Source of the DNA: an uncultured Nodularia sp.
GTDB taxonomy: Bacteria > Cyanobacteriota > Cyanobacteriia > Cyanobacteriales > Nostocaceae
NCBI GenBank assembly: GCA_903911355.1
Contig: CAIWDD010000006.1
Location: 1 to 38,609, forward strand
Length of the DNA stretch: 38,609 bases
Direction: 5' to 3'
The notes beneath the pieces were generated by a model. The model did no database searches. It had not been told where the DNA came from and saw nothing but the letters and a program-made list of their open reading frames with translations. This document shows, one piece after another, positions 20,364-28,134 of the stretch (positions are counted from its first letter, which is position 1; each line of letters starts with the position of its first letter). Position numbers and translations under genes: made by a program.

Positions 20364-21920
20364 CTATCCGCGAATTACTGTAATATTTCTGCCTTGGGGA
20401 CTTAGGATGATTTCGGTGGTGGTGCGATCGCTGATGGGTGGTAAATCAGGGCGACGGTCAAATATTACTAACCATCCTGTATCTAAATTTAATCCTGATA
20501 AATATTTATCTAACTGTACCAATCCTTTGGGTAAGGGGTCGGCTTTACCCTGTTTCCATACCTTTAATTCCATCCCTAAGACTACATCCCCATAACGCAG
20601 ACATATATCCATTCTCCCGGAGCCGATGGCGTATTCTCGTTCTAAGCTCCCACCACCATTAACCACCCGGTGTAAAAATGCCATTAATACTAAGTGGGGA
20701 GCTATTTCTGGGTAAGGAGTACTTTTAAATAATGGTTCCCCATGTTGTCGCCAAAAGTCTAGAAATGAATTTAACAGTGCTACTGCATCCAGTTTCCCAG
20801 TAGGTGTTAACCAGGTGGGTTGAACAGATGTTAAAGAAGCAATTGTGACATTTGCTAAAGTTTTCGGAAATACCTCTTTATAGATAGGATTAGCAATTTC
20901 AATTCCACCACCTCTATCCCGTTTACATAAACCTAAATCTAGTACATAGCGTAAATCATCATCAGGAACATTGCCTAACTCTTCACCGGCTAACATGGGT
21001 TGAATAATTGCTTTTACCCTATCTTCTCGTAATCGTTCTGCTAAACTATCTAAATGGGTGTCTTGCCTTTGAATTAGTATATCTTTGGCTTGATTAATTA
21101 AATCTACAGTGATGGGGATATTCACATCTTCTGCTAGGTATTCTGTAACTTGACGGGCGATCGCATTGACTAACCAAGGTTGACCCTGGGTTAAATAGTA
21201 GGCTTGGTTAATGGCTTCGGGGGTAAAGATTTGCCCTGTGGCTTGGGTATGTTGTTCGTATAGACTTTTTACCTCTTCCAACGTAAAATTGCTTAAAGTT
21301 ATAGATTCTACCTTGATATTAAAGGGACTAGAGGTATTTAACCTATCACTACCACCAGAGGCTACCTTGTAATCACGTACATCCCGCATCCCAATTAACG
21401 CTACACATTGGGGGAAACCTTGGGGGCGACTAGGATAACCGGAGCGTAATTGGCGCAGTACAGAAATTAAGGTTTCATCACTTAAAGCATCAATTTCATC
21501 TAAAAATACTACCAGGGGAAGGGGAGAACTAGCAGCCCACATACTGAGAACTGTTTGTAAATCTAATTGGGTGATTCCCGTTTCTTCCTTAATCTGATTG
21601 ATATGTGGTAAGGGTAACTTCAAAAACCGGATTTGATTCTGCCAGTGATTTAAAATACTATTTTGCGCCGCCAGGGGATCATGGGGGAATACTGCACCCA
21701 CCTCTACAGATACCATGATAGCAGTATATTTACCACTGGCTGTCAGTTCCTGTGCTAGGGTGAGCATGGCAGTAGTTTTACCGGTTTGTCTGGGTGCATG
21801 GATGACAAAGTAATTCTCTTGATCAATCAGGCGTTTTAACTCTGGTAACCGCTGACTGGTGGGTAGGGTATAGTGGATATTTGGCTTACAAGGGCCTGCG
21901 GTGTTAAACCATTTAGTCAT
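20364..21920 (-). CDS. AAA-like ATPase fused to a PD-(D/E)XK nuclease-like domain
   Basis: A 518-residue protein. The N-terminal ATPase has Walker A APRQTGKT at 42-49 and Walker B VVFLDEID at 137-144, with arrangement like the archaeal-type or STAND-related AAA families common in cyanobacteria. The C-terminal domain has Asp438 (SGRMDIC), Glu451-x-Lys453 (MELKVWK) and a Gln469 region, matching a PD-(D/E)XK fold. The role is unknown; mobile or defence-related functions are plausible. The gene lies between direct copies of the gatD 3' end, and an in-frame remnant of its last 53 codons lies at 27672-27833, so it belongs to a locally mobile or duplicated family. Confidence 0.75.
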   Translation of the reverse strand: MTKWFNTAGPCKPNIHYTLPTSQRLPELKRLIDQENYFVIHAPRQTGKTTAMLTLAQELTASGKYTAIMVSVEVGAVFPHDPLAAQNSILNHWQNQIRFLKLPLPHINQIKEETGITQLDLQTVLSMWAASSPLPLVVFLDEIDALSDETLISVLRQLRSGYPSRPQGFPQCVALIGMRDVRDYKVASGGSDRLNTSSPFNIKVESITLSNFTLEEVKSLYEQHTQATGQIFTPEAINQAYYLTQGQPWLVNAIARQVTEYLAEDVNIPITVDLINQAKDILIQRQDTHLDSLAERLREDRVKAIIQPMLAGEELGNVPDDDLRYVLDLGLCKRDRGGGIEIANPIYKEVFPKTLANVTIASLTSVQPTWLTPTGKLDAVALLNSFLDFWRQHGEPLFKSTPYPEIAPHLVLMAFLHRVVNGGGSLEREYAIGSGRMDICLRYGDVVLGMELKVWKQGKADPLPKGLVQLDKYLSGLNLDTGWLVIFDRRPDLPPISDRTTTEIILSPQGRNITVIRG

Positions 21921-21960
21921 AAAAGTTTAAGTATAGGTTGATTTGATTATAACTTCTATG

Positions 21961-22060
21961 ATTGTTGACGGTTGACTGTTGACGGTAGAGTATTCTAGAT
22001 AACCCACTAGTCCACTTTTGATGGTTGACGGTTGACGGTTGACGGTTGACGGTTGACGGG
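21961..22060. repeat. Heptamer tandem repeats (TTGACGG type)
   Basis: Two clusters, near 21964-21985 and 22024-22060, repeat the unit GGTTGAC/TTGACGG, the longer with five units. The same unit appears at about 24195-24211 and 27619-27645. All lie in intergenic DNA near the mobile AAA/nuclease gene, its remnant and array 2. Confidence 0.85.
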
Positions 22061-22122
22061 TCAGGCTTTAAAAGCAGCAGCGCTGGTGCGATCTGCTCAG
22101 TGCAGCAGCGCTGACGCTATGG

Positions 22123-22932
22123 TTAAACCCTCGCCGCATCTGGTAAACTCAGGTTTAACCGCTTTAACATCGCCGATCGCCCTTGTAAAGCCAGACTATC
22201 ATCTAGTGGAGACAATGCGATCGCCTGTTGATACTTCAGCCGCAAAGCAGTTTGGATCAACCAGTCAGCGACAAAGGGATTTTTAGGTAACAAAGGACCG
22301 TGGGAATAAGTGGCGATCGCATTCTGATAAAATGCGCCCTCAGTCCCATCCTCACCATTATTACCCAAACCATAGACCACACGCCCCAAAGCTTCCACCT
22401 CACCCAGGCGAGTCCGTCCCCCGTGATTCTCAAAACCCACTAAATAGGGTTTGGTTCCGGTCATCTCTGCTAATTCCCGCCCTAAGCGAGAAGCTGTAAC
22501 TTCAACTACCAAATTACCAATACAGCGTTGGGTATTTTCCCCCGGATGTACAGAGACTAAATCAAAGATTCCTAAACCTTCAATCCGCTTCCCTAAAGCA
22601 GGTTCGTAATATTTGCCTAACAGTTGGGGAGAACCACAGGTAAATACTCCCGGTGTACCATTATTAATTTTATCACCCATAGCCTCCGCTTTTGCGCCCT
22701 GTAAATCACGCATGACAATTTCTTGCTGGCGGTCTTGTGCGCCACCACCAACAATAATATCTACACTGCGAATATCAGCAGCGGTCGAATTTTGGTCTAG
22801 GGGAACGACCCTCACATTATACCCCCGCCACTGAGCGCGACGTTCGATGGTAATCACATTACCGCGATCGCCATAGGTACTCATCAGTCGAGGATACAAC
22901 CAGCCGATAACTAATTCTAAAGTAGAACTCAT
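22123..22932 (-). CDS. gatD: Lipid II isoglutaminyl synthase, glutaminase subunit GatD
   Basis: A CobB/CobQ-like glutamine amidotransferase of 269 residues. With MurT it amidates the D-Glu of the peptidoglycan stem peptide. The nucleophile Cys99 is in PGVFTCGSPQLLG, and the His211 of ATYSHGPLLPKNP matches the GatD catalytic His. The N-terminus LVIGWLYPRLMSTYGDRGN is characteristic. The partner murT is on the same strand but 5.2 kb upstream (28135-29472), whereas the two are usually adjacent. Its last 110 bp are duplicated at 20170-20279. Confidence 0.9.
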   Translation of the reverse strand: MSSTLELVIGWLYPRLMSTYGDRGNVITIERRAQWRGYNVRVVPLDQNSTAADIRSVDIIVGGGAQDRQQEIVMRDLQGAKAEAMGDKINNGTPGVFTCGSPQLLGKYYEPALGKRIEGLGIFDLVSVHPGENTQRCIGNLVVEVTASRLGRELAEMTGTKPYLVGFENHGGRTRLGEVEALGRVVYGLGNNGEDGTEGAFYQNAIATYSHGPLLPKNPFVADWLIQTALRLKYQQAIALSPLDDSLALQGRSAMLKRLNLSLPDAARV

Positions 22933-23215
22933 AAAACCTCAATTACCCCAATTATAACTAATAATTTGGCTTAACTGACTCAGATTAACCACCCATGAAC
23001 ACACATACATTTTGACTTCCATACATCGGGAACCATGACAACGTTCAGCTATTATACATAGCTAAAATCTGCCAGCGTTGAATTAAACCTCAGCAATTAG
23101 TATTCTACGTAACAGTTTTTTTGTCATATATTCACCATACTGTCAGAGTGTTTTTAGCTATCTCAAAGATTTATTTGTTAATTTTCCAGCCAACAAATTA
23201 TAATCAGGGTTACTT

Positions 23216-23995
23216 ATGCAAGTTATTACAGCTCCTAATATTCCAGTCATTGCTGGAGAAAACGCCGTTCCCGTCTCCCAATTACCTCCTATATGGCAAA
23301 ATATAGCCGCGGGAGTCGCTAATGTAGGACTAGATCACCCCCAGACCTACGTAGAAATGGCTCAGTTATTCCAATATAAACTGGGGCGGGGTGATGTAGA
23401 CTTATTCAGTGAACGTCCAGAATTAGCGCCTTTTAAATCAGCATTTTCCCAGCTATTTGGTCAACTAGGTTATGAAACCCTAGAATTTTATGGTCATGAT
23501 TTCTTGATTGATAGCTATCCAGATTTTAAACAAGTTCTCGCAGATGTAAAATCTCAGGGTAGAGAATCCGCCGATGAAGTGAAAGTCGCACTCATAGGTA
23601 GAGAACTGTTTGATGAGTTTGGCTACGAACTACCCGCTAGTTTCTATCATGTCCACCTCGCGCCAATTTACCGAGATCATATATTTGAAGAACGAGCTTT
23701 ACGCTTTGATAAAAGAGATATCGCACACAAACGCTCTTGGGATGCTGTGTTACACGCGGGTAAAGTTTTTGCTGTGCAAATGAAAGTGCAAAGCATCGCC
23801 TCTAAATATGGTTTTACCTATCATCATGGTTGCGGTTGTAATTCTCATCTATCCTCTATTGATATCTCTGAGGGAGAATTTAACTATAAAATCAGTGCTG
23901 AGAAATATCACAGATGGATCAGAAGTTTTATCTGGACTGCTTGGTATGAATACGCCTTCTTTCCCATCGTTCCCAATACCAGTTATTTAGTCTAA
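23216..23995 (+). CDS. Conserved hypothetical protein with a His/Cys-rich motif
   Basis: A 259-residue soluble protein that I do not recognise. It has no signal peptide or membrane segment and is rich in aromatic residues. Near residue 200 the segment TYHHGCGCNSHLSS packs His and Cys residues and could bind a metal. The C-terminus (WIRSFIWTAWYEYAFFP) is aromatic but short. It is divergent from gatD with 283 bp between them, in which I see no further gene. It lies just before the repeats that lead to array 2. I assign no function. Confidence 0.6.
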   Translation: MQVITAPNIPVIAGENAVPVSQLPPIWQNIAAGVANVGLDHPQTYVEMAQLFQYKLGRGDVDLFSERPELAPFKSAFSQLFGQLGYETLEFYGHDFLIDSYPDFKQVLADVKSQGRESADEVKVALIGRELFDEFGYELPASFYHVHLAPIYRDHIFEERALRFDKRDIAHKRSWDAVLHAGKVFAVQMKVQSIASKYGFTYHHGCGCNSHLSSIDISEGEFNYKISAEKYHRWIRSFIWTAWYEYAFFPIVPNTSYLV

Positions 23996-24006
23996 GTCAG
24001 AAGAAC

Positions 24007-24054
24007 CAGGGGTGAGAAACCCCTGTCTCATAGCTGAAGTCCGATAAATCCGAC
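24007..24054. repeat. Dispersed palindromic repeat, copy B
   Basis: Same double palindrome as 20299-20346 (CAGGGGTGAGAAACCCCTG, then GTCCGATAAATCCGAC). It starts 12 bp after the stop of the preceding gene. Confidence 0.8.
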
Positions 24055-24064
24055 ACGGTGACTC

Positions 24065-24129
24065 ATATCCCCGACTTCTGACCATGATCTTGTCCGGTAG
24101 TGATAAATTTGGCTAGAAGTCGGGGATAT
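24065..24129. repeat. Palindromic element (ATATCCCCGACTTCT arms)
   Basis: A 15-bp arm at 24065-24079 and its complement at 24115-24129 enclose 35 bp. Same family as the element inside array 1 and the tandem units at 27843-28113. A partial CAGGGGTGAGAAACCCCTG palindrome follows at 24167-24185. No gene lies between 23996 and array 2. Confidence 0.8.
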
Positions 24130-24271
24130 TGCCCACCAGCACAAGTCAACACCCACAGCAGCCAACCAGGGGTGAGAAACCCCTGTCTGAAAACGGTTGA
24201 CGGTTGACTGGTCAGGGGTTAAGTCGCCTTTAACATCGCCTAGGGGGTGTTTTAATGCACCAGTTAACTAT

Positions 24272-24451
24272 TACCGAAGTTCAATCAAAATAGCTGAAAT
24301 AGCGATTCTAATGTTTTGAACCTCGGTCGCTTGCTGTACAAGGCTTTGAGGTGTTTGATTAATATGCTAAATTCCATTTCAGCCGTTAATTTTCTTGAAC
24401 CTCGGAAACTGCCTCTAGACTTCTTGCTGGGTAATGGTTTAGAATGCAGGG
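24272..24451 (+). promoter_or_regulatory. Leader of CRISPR array 2
   Basis: These 180 bp align along their length with the array 1 leader read on the minus strand, including TTTTGAACCTCGG and, next to the repeat, GAAACTGCCTCTAGACTTCTT and GGTTTAGAATGCAGGG. This fixes array 2 as plus-strand transcribed. The same repeat-proximal block reappears before the orphan repeat at 27036-27071. Confidence 0.85.
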
Positions 24452-25499
24452 GTCCCCACTCGATGGGGACACTAATCGAATGAAAACCAACTTCAGTAGA
24501 AGTCACTGAATGTAACCAGTCCCCACTCGATGGGGACACTAATCGAATGAAAACCTGGGGCGGCGCTCCCAGTTCTTCAGCTTGGTGAAGGTCCCCACTC
24601 GATGGGGACACTAATCGAATGAAAACTATATTGGTTAACAACCTGTATACTGACAACATTAGTCCCCACTCGATGGGGACACTAATCGAATGAAAACAGA
24701 AATTAAATACTGTTGTGTGGTCATGTAATGTTCGTCCCCACTCGATGGGGACACTAATCGAATGAAAACAGGAATCCGCACTGGCTCATCTTCTAAGGAT
24801 TTCAGTCCCCACTCGATGGGGACACTAATCGAATGAAAACCATGGAATTAGACACCAAGATCCGTACTCTCATGCGTCCCCACTCGATGGGGACACTAAT
24901 CGAATGAAAACTGCTTCAACAGCCTTGCCAATAATTTCAGTGTTAGTGCCAAGTCCCCACTCGATGGGGACACTAATCGAATGAAAACTTGCTACAGCCC
25001 TTAAATTATTAGGCAGGGAAACCCCCGTCCCCACTCGATGGGGACACTAATCGAATGAAAACCATTTATTATCTGAGTTGTTAAACCAGATATTGTTTGA
25101 TGTCCCCACTCGATGGGGACACTAATCGAATGAAAACAAGGGCTTACCCTTATACTCTACTCCCAAATTTAGAAGTCCCCACTCGATGGGGACACTAATC
25201 GAATGAAAACAGTACTTCATGGTTAATCACCTCAGGACAGTCCCGTCCCCACTCGATGGGGACACTAATCGAATGAAAACCACTCAGTGCCATCAAGACA
25301 CTTTGCGGAGGAGTTAAGTCCCCACTCGATGGGGACACTAATCGAATGAAAACGTCCCTCTAGAAAGGGTTCTATTACACCTTCTAGTATTGTCCCCACT
25401 CGATGGGGACACTAATCGAATGAAAACATGGTAGGGTTAATATTTTCGCTATGCCAACCCAATGTCCCCACTCGATGGGGACACTAATCGAATGGAAAC
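24452..25499 (+). CRISPR. CRISPR array 2, 15 repeats
   Basis: Fifteen 36-bp repeats starting GTCCCCACTCGATGGGGAC and ending CGAATGAAAAC, with 14 unique spacers of about 31-41 bp. The consensus differs from array 1 by one base in the hairpin loop (A/T instead of C/G). The last repeat (25464-25499) has GAATGGAAAC, marking the old end. No cas genes adjoin the array; the nearest, cmr2, is 7.6 kb away, so it must be served in trans. After it, 25515-25552 holds short AATTACC-type tandem repeats. Confidence 0.98.
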
Positions 25500-25557
25500 C
25501 AGATCGCGTGGTAATTATACTTTTCCCAATTACCAATTACCAATTACCAATAAATAG

Positions 25558-26916
25558 TTAAGAATGAGTGAGAGATTTTTGATTTTCTAAGTTTTGGGGA
25601 CACAAAGTTTGGGGTATCTGTATTGCCAATACTACCATAAGAGTTGTCATATAAGAAACAAGAGTTGACCACAATAGATGATTGTTGTGGAAATACCAAG
25701 CGGCGATCGCTAAAGGCGAAAAACCGATGAAAAAAGCCATTAATACAGCATTTCTTAGACTTGCACCAGCTTTTAAACCGATAAAGTAACCTTCAAGAAT
25801 AAAGGCGATCGCTGTAATTACTAAAACCGGCAACAACCAAATTGTATATTGAGTAATGTTAGTATTAACTTCAGGGTGATTAGTCAACAAGCCAAAAACT
25901 TGATCAGGAAAAATTGTAGATACCAAAGCAAAAGTCACAGCGATCGCTATAGCTGTCACTAGAGACACAAATAACAAGGGCATCATCTGTTGTTGATTTT
26001 CCTTACCTTTAAAATTAGCAATTAGGGTTTGAGTTGTCACTCCCACACCTTGGATAGTAAACTGACTTAAAAGAGCAATTTGCAGCATTAATCCATTTTC
26101 TGCCAAAACCGTTTTTCCCATACCGGAACTTAAATTAGTAAAGATAGCATAGGCAGAAATCAGGGCTAAAAATCGAATGAAAATATTACTTTTTAGCGCC
26201 ATAGTATTCTTGAGAGCTACCCAATCAAATATTTCTGCTAGTGCTGTAGGTAACACTTGCCACTGAATACTCAATCCCACTCCCAGCAAACCAACTCCCA
26301 AAGCCAAATACTGACTTAAAGCAGTTGCTAAACCCGCACCCATACTTTCCCAACCCCATTTAAAAATCATCAGATAGTCAAGCAACACATTAGAACCATT
26401 ACCAACAATAGACATCAGCAGCACCCAATCATTCATTTCTCGTCCTAAAAACCAACCGAAAAGGACAAAATTGAGCAAAACAGCAGGAGCGCCCCAAATT
26501 CTGCCATAAAAATAGTCAATCCCAGAAGTTTCAATTTCTGGAGAACCATTCAACATCAAAAAACCAAATTTTTGTATAGGGTATTGCAGCAGTAAAATCA
26601 CTAACCCTACAGTCAAAGCAATCAAAGCACTACGTAAACCAGCCAATAATACGGCTTTTGGTTCATCTGAACCCACAGCTTGAGCAGTCAGAGCATTGGT
26701 ACTTGACCGCATAAATTTTAACACTCGATAAAGGTAGTCAAACAGAATAGTTGCCAAAATTACCCCAGCCAAGTGACGGATATCTGCTAAATGTCCTAAA
26801 AAAGCAGTATCCACCAACCCCGCTAGAGGAATCATCAGATTAGACAACACGCTCACGGTTGACAACCGATAAAATCGGGGTAAAAAATCGTATTTAGTTG
26901 ACACTGTATCAGACAT
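25558..26916 (-). CDS. MATE-family efflux transporter (DinF-like)
   Basis: A 452-residue membrane protein with about twelve hydrophobic segments, a drug/Na+ or H+ antiporter by family. The N-terminus with LSNLMIPLAGLVDTAFLGHL is the typical MATE signature, and the internal two-fold layout is visible (second half starting near residue 240). Length is normal. The substrate is not predictable. Its 3' end is 58 bp after array 2 and convergent with it. The ATG at 26916 is 73 bp from the orphan CRISPR leader-like block on the other side. Confidence 0.9.
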   Translation of the reverse strand: MSDTVSTKYDFLPRFYRLSTVSVLSNLMIPLAGLVDTAFLGHLADIRHLAGVILATILFDYLYRVLKFMRSSTNALTAQAVGSDEPKAVLLAGLRSALIALTVGLVILLLQYPIQKFGFLMLNGSPEIETSGIDYFYGRIWGAPAVLLNFVLFGWFLGREMNDWVLLMSIVGNGSNVLLDYLMIFKWGWESMGAGLATALSQYLALGVGLLGVGLSIQWQVLPTALAEIFDWVALKNTMALKSNIFIRFLALISAYAIFTNLSSGMGKTVLAENGLMLQIALLSQFTIQGVGVTTQTLIANFKGKENQQQMMPLLFVSLVTAIAIAVTFALVSTIFPDQVFGLLTNHPEVNTNITQYTIWLLPVLVITAIAFILEGYFIGLKAGASLRNAVLMAFFIGFSPLAIAAWYFHNNHLLWSTLVSYMTTLMVVLAIQIPQTLCPQNLENQKSLTHS

Positions 26917-26989
26917 AGCATTTTGGATGTCAAAGGGAACTACTTTAGTTTATTCCCAAAATAATCGCCTATGGTAAGCTACGCTACCA

Positions 26990-27071
26990 GAAACTACCTC
27001 TAGACTTATACACTGTCAGGGTTTAAAATCGGGGGATTCCCATGTCCTGGGGACACCAATTACATGGAAAC
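26990..27071 (+). CRISPR. Orphan CRISPR leader end plus a single divergent repeat
   Basis: 26990-27034 matches the repeat-proximal end of both leaders (GAAACTACCTCTAGACTT, then GGGTTTAAAATCGGGG). Directly after it, 27036-27071 is a 36-bp sequence aligning to the array 2 repeat at about 24 of 36 positions, ending CATGGAAAC. The hairpin stem is kept by paired changes (TTCCCA against TGGGGA). No second repeat follows at spacer distance; instead the SNase gene begins 43 bp later. Confidence 0.7.
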
Positions 27072-27114
27072 ATTCCCAAACTAAATACACAGAAGTTTAA
27101 ACTCTTCTAATCAT

Positions 27115-27537
27115 ATGGCTGACAAAGATCCCTACGTTTATAAAATCAGATCAGTTCACAAAGTTGTAGATGGCGACACCATTGACGCTGATATTGATCT
27201 TGGTTTTAATATCTCCCTTACTAAGCGAATTCGTCTTGCTGATGTCGATACCCCAGAAAGCAGGACAAGTAATACCTATGAAAAGAAACTCGGTCTTGAA
27301 GTTAAACAATGGCTGAAGAAGAATTTAGATGGCAAAAAAGAAATCCTGATCAAAACAGAACTTCCAGATAGCACCGAGAAATATGGTAGAATTCTTGGCA
27401 GGTTATATGTTGATGGTGTATGTCTTAATGATCGTATGATCGAAGAGGGGTACGCTTGGGAATATGATGGCGGCACAAAGAAAAAAGATTTTGCTTTGTT
27501 GGAAGCCAAAAGAAATACAATCTCAAGCTCAACCTGA
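27115..27537 (+). CDS. Thermonuclease-family (SNase-like) nuclease, possibly truncated at the C-terminus
   Basis: A 140-residue SNase-fold protein without signal peptide, resembling phage-borne types. Residues matching the staphylococcal nuclease site are present: Asp19 in VVDGDT, Arg40 in KRIRLADVDTPES, Asp45-Thr46, Glu48, and Arg92 in EKYGRILGR. It probably hydrolyses DNA or RNA with Ca2+. The tail after KKKDFALLEAKRN reads TISSST and stops; a one-base shift there would continue for about 30 acidic, Gln-rich residues, so a frameshift is possible. An orphan CRISPR leader-repeat lies 43 bp before the ATG and a half repeat 18 bp after the stop. Confidence 0.8.
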   Translation: MADKDPYVYKIRSVHKVVDGDTIDADIDLGFNISLTKRIRLADVDTPESRTSNTYEKKLGLEVKQWLKKNLDGKKEILIKTELPDSTEKYGRILGRLYVDGVCLNDRMIEEGYAWEYDGGTKKKDFALLEAKRNTISSST

Positions 27538-27555
27538 AGAAGAGACTCAGAAAAA

Positions 27556-27582
27556 GTCCCCATCCCTTGGGGACACTCATGG
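27556..27582 (+). repeat. Half CRISPR-like repeat after the SNase gene
   Basis: GTCCCCA, a 5-base loop, then TGGGGACACT repeats the first 22 positions of the array repeats including a 7-bp stem; the rest diverges. It could also serve as a terminator-like hairpin, but no T-run follows at once and the GGGGACACT match favours a CRISPR origin. Confidence 0.5.
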
Positions 27583-27671
27583 CTTTTGTCGCGGCGATCG
27601 CTAGCAGCAGATGTTTTATTGACGGTTGACGGTTGACGGTTGACTGGCTATAAGTGAAATAGATGATCAGG

Positions 27672-27833
27672 CTACCCCCGAATGACTGTAATATTTCTCC
27701 CTTGGGGACTCAAGACTATTTCGGTGGTGGTTCTGTCACTAATGGGCGCTAAATCAGGACGACGGTCAAATATTACTAACCATCCCCTATCTAAATTTAA
27801 TCCTGATAAATACTTATCTAATTGTATCAATCC
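27672..27833 (-). pseudogene. 3' remnant of the AAA ATPase/PD-(D/E)XK gene
   Basis: The last 53 codons and the stop of a homologue of the gene at 20364-21920. The reading frame is uninterrupted (from GLIQLDKYLSGL to the end SPQGRNITVIRG) and nearly identical to the intact protein, then similarity stops abruptly at 27834. It lacks the ATPase and the nuclease active site. It lies 300 bp past the 3' end of murT. Confidence 0.85.
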
Positions 27834-27842
27834 TCACCCACG

Positions 27843-28113
27843 CGCTATTTCATCCCCTCAAGATCATCAAATACATAATCTTGAAGTCTCACAGATCCCC
27901 GACTTCTGGACTTATATGATATGAGATTATGCCAATTATCTAAGAAGTCGGGGATCTTACTCACCCATGGGCTATCCCATACCCTCAAGATCATCAAATA
28001 CATGATCTTCGAGTCTCACAGATCCCCGACTTCTGGACTTATATGATATGAGATTATGCCAATTATCTAAGAAGTCGGGGATCTCACTCACCCATGGGCT
28101 ATCCCATACCCTC
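27843..28113. repeat. Tandem duplication of a 126-bp unit, each with a palindromic element
   Basis: Two almost identical units (27843-27968 and 27969-28094) and the first 19 bp of a third. Each unit holds arms AGATCCCCGACTTCT and AGAAGTCGGGGATCT (27893-27957 and 28020-28084) around a 35-bp centre with TATATGATATGAGATTATGCC. It adjoins the 3' end of murT. Together with the remnant and heptamer repeats it fills the gene-free stretch 27538-28134. Confidence 0.9.
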
Positions 28114-28134
28114 AACCTGAAGCTAACCAAAAGC

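Noticed and set aside
24285-24659. A 124-codon minus-strand frame over the leader and first repeats of array 2
   Set aside because: Its repeated peptide (FIRLVSPSSGD) is simply the translated CRISPR repeat.
25558-26916. Assignment of the MATE protein to guanitoxin or another toxin export cluster
   Set aside because: No biosynthetic genes are nearby and MATE sequences do not reveal the substrate.
27682-27924. An 80-codon plus-strand frame
   Set aside because: It is antisense to the remnant of the AAA/nuclease gene, and the intact gene shows the same shadow frame at 20407-20595.
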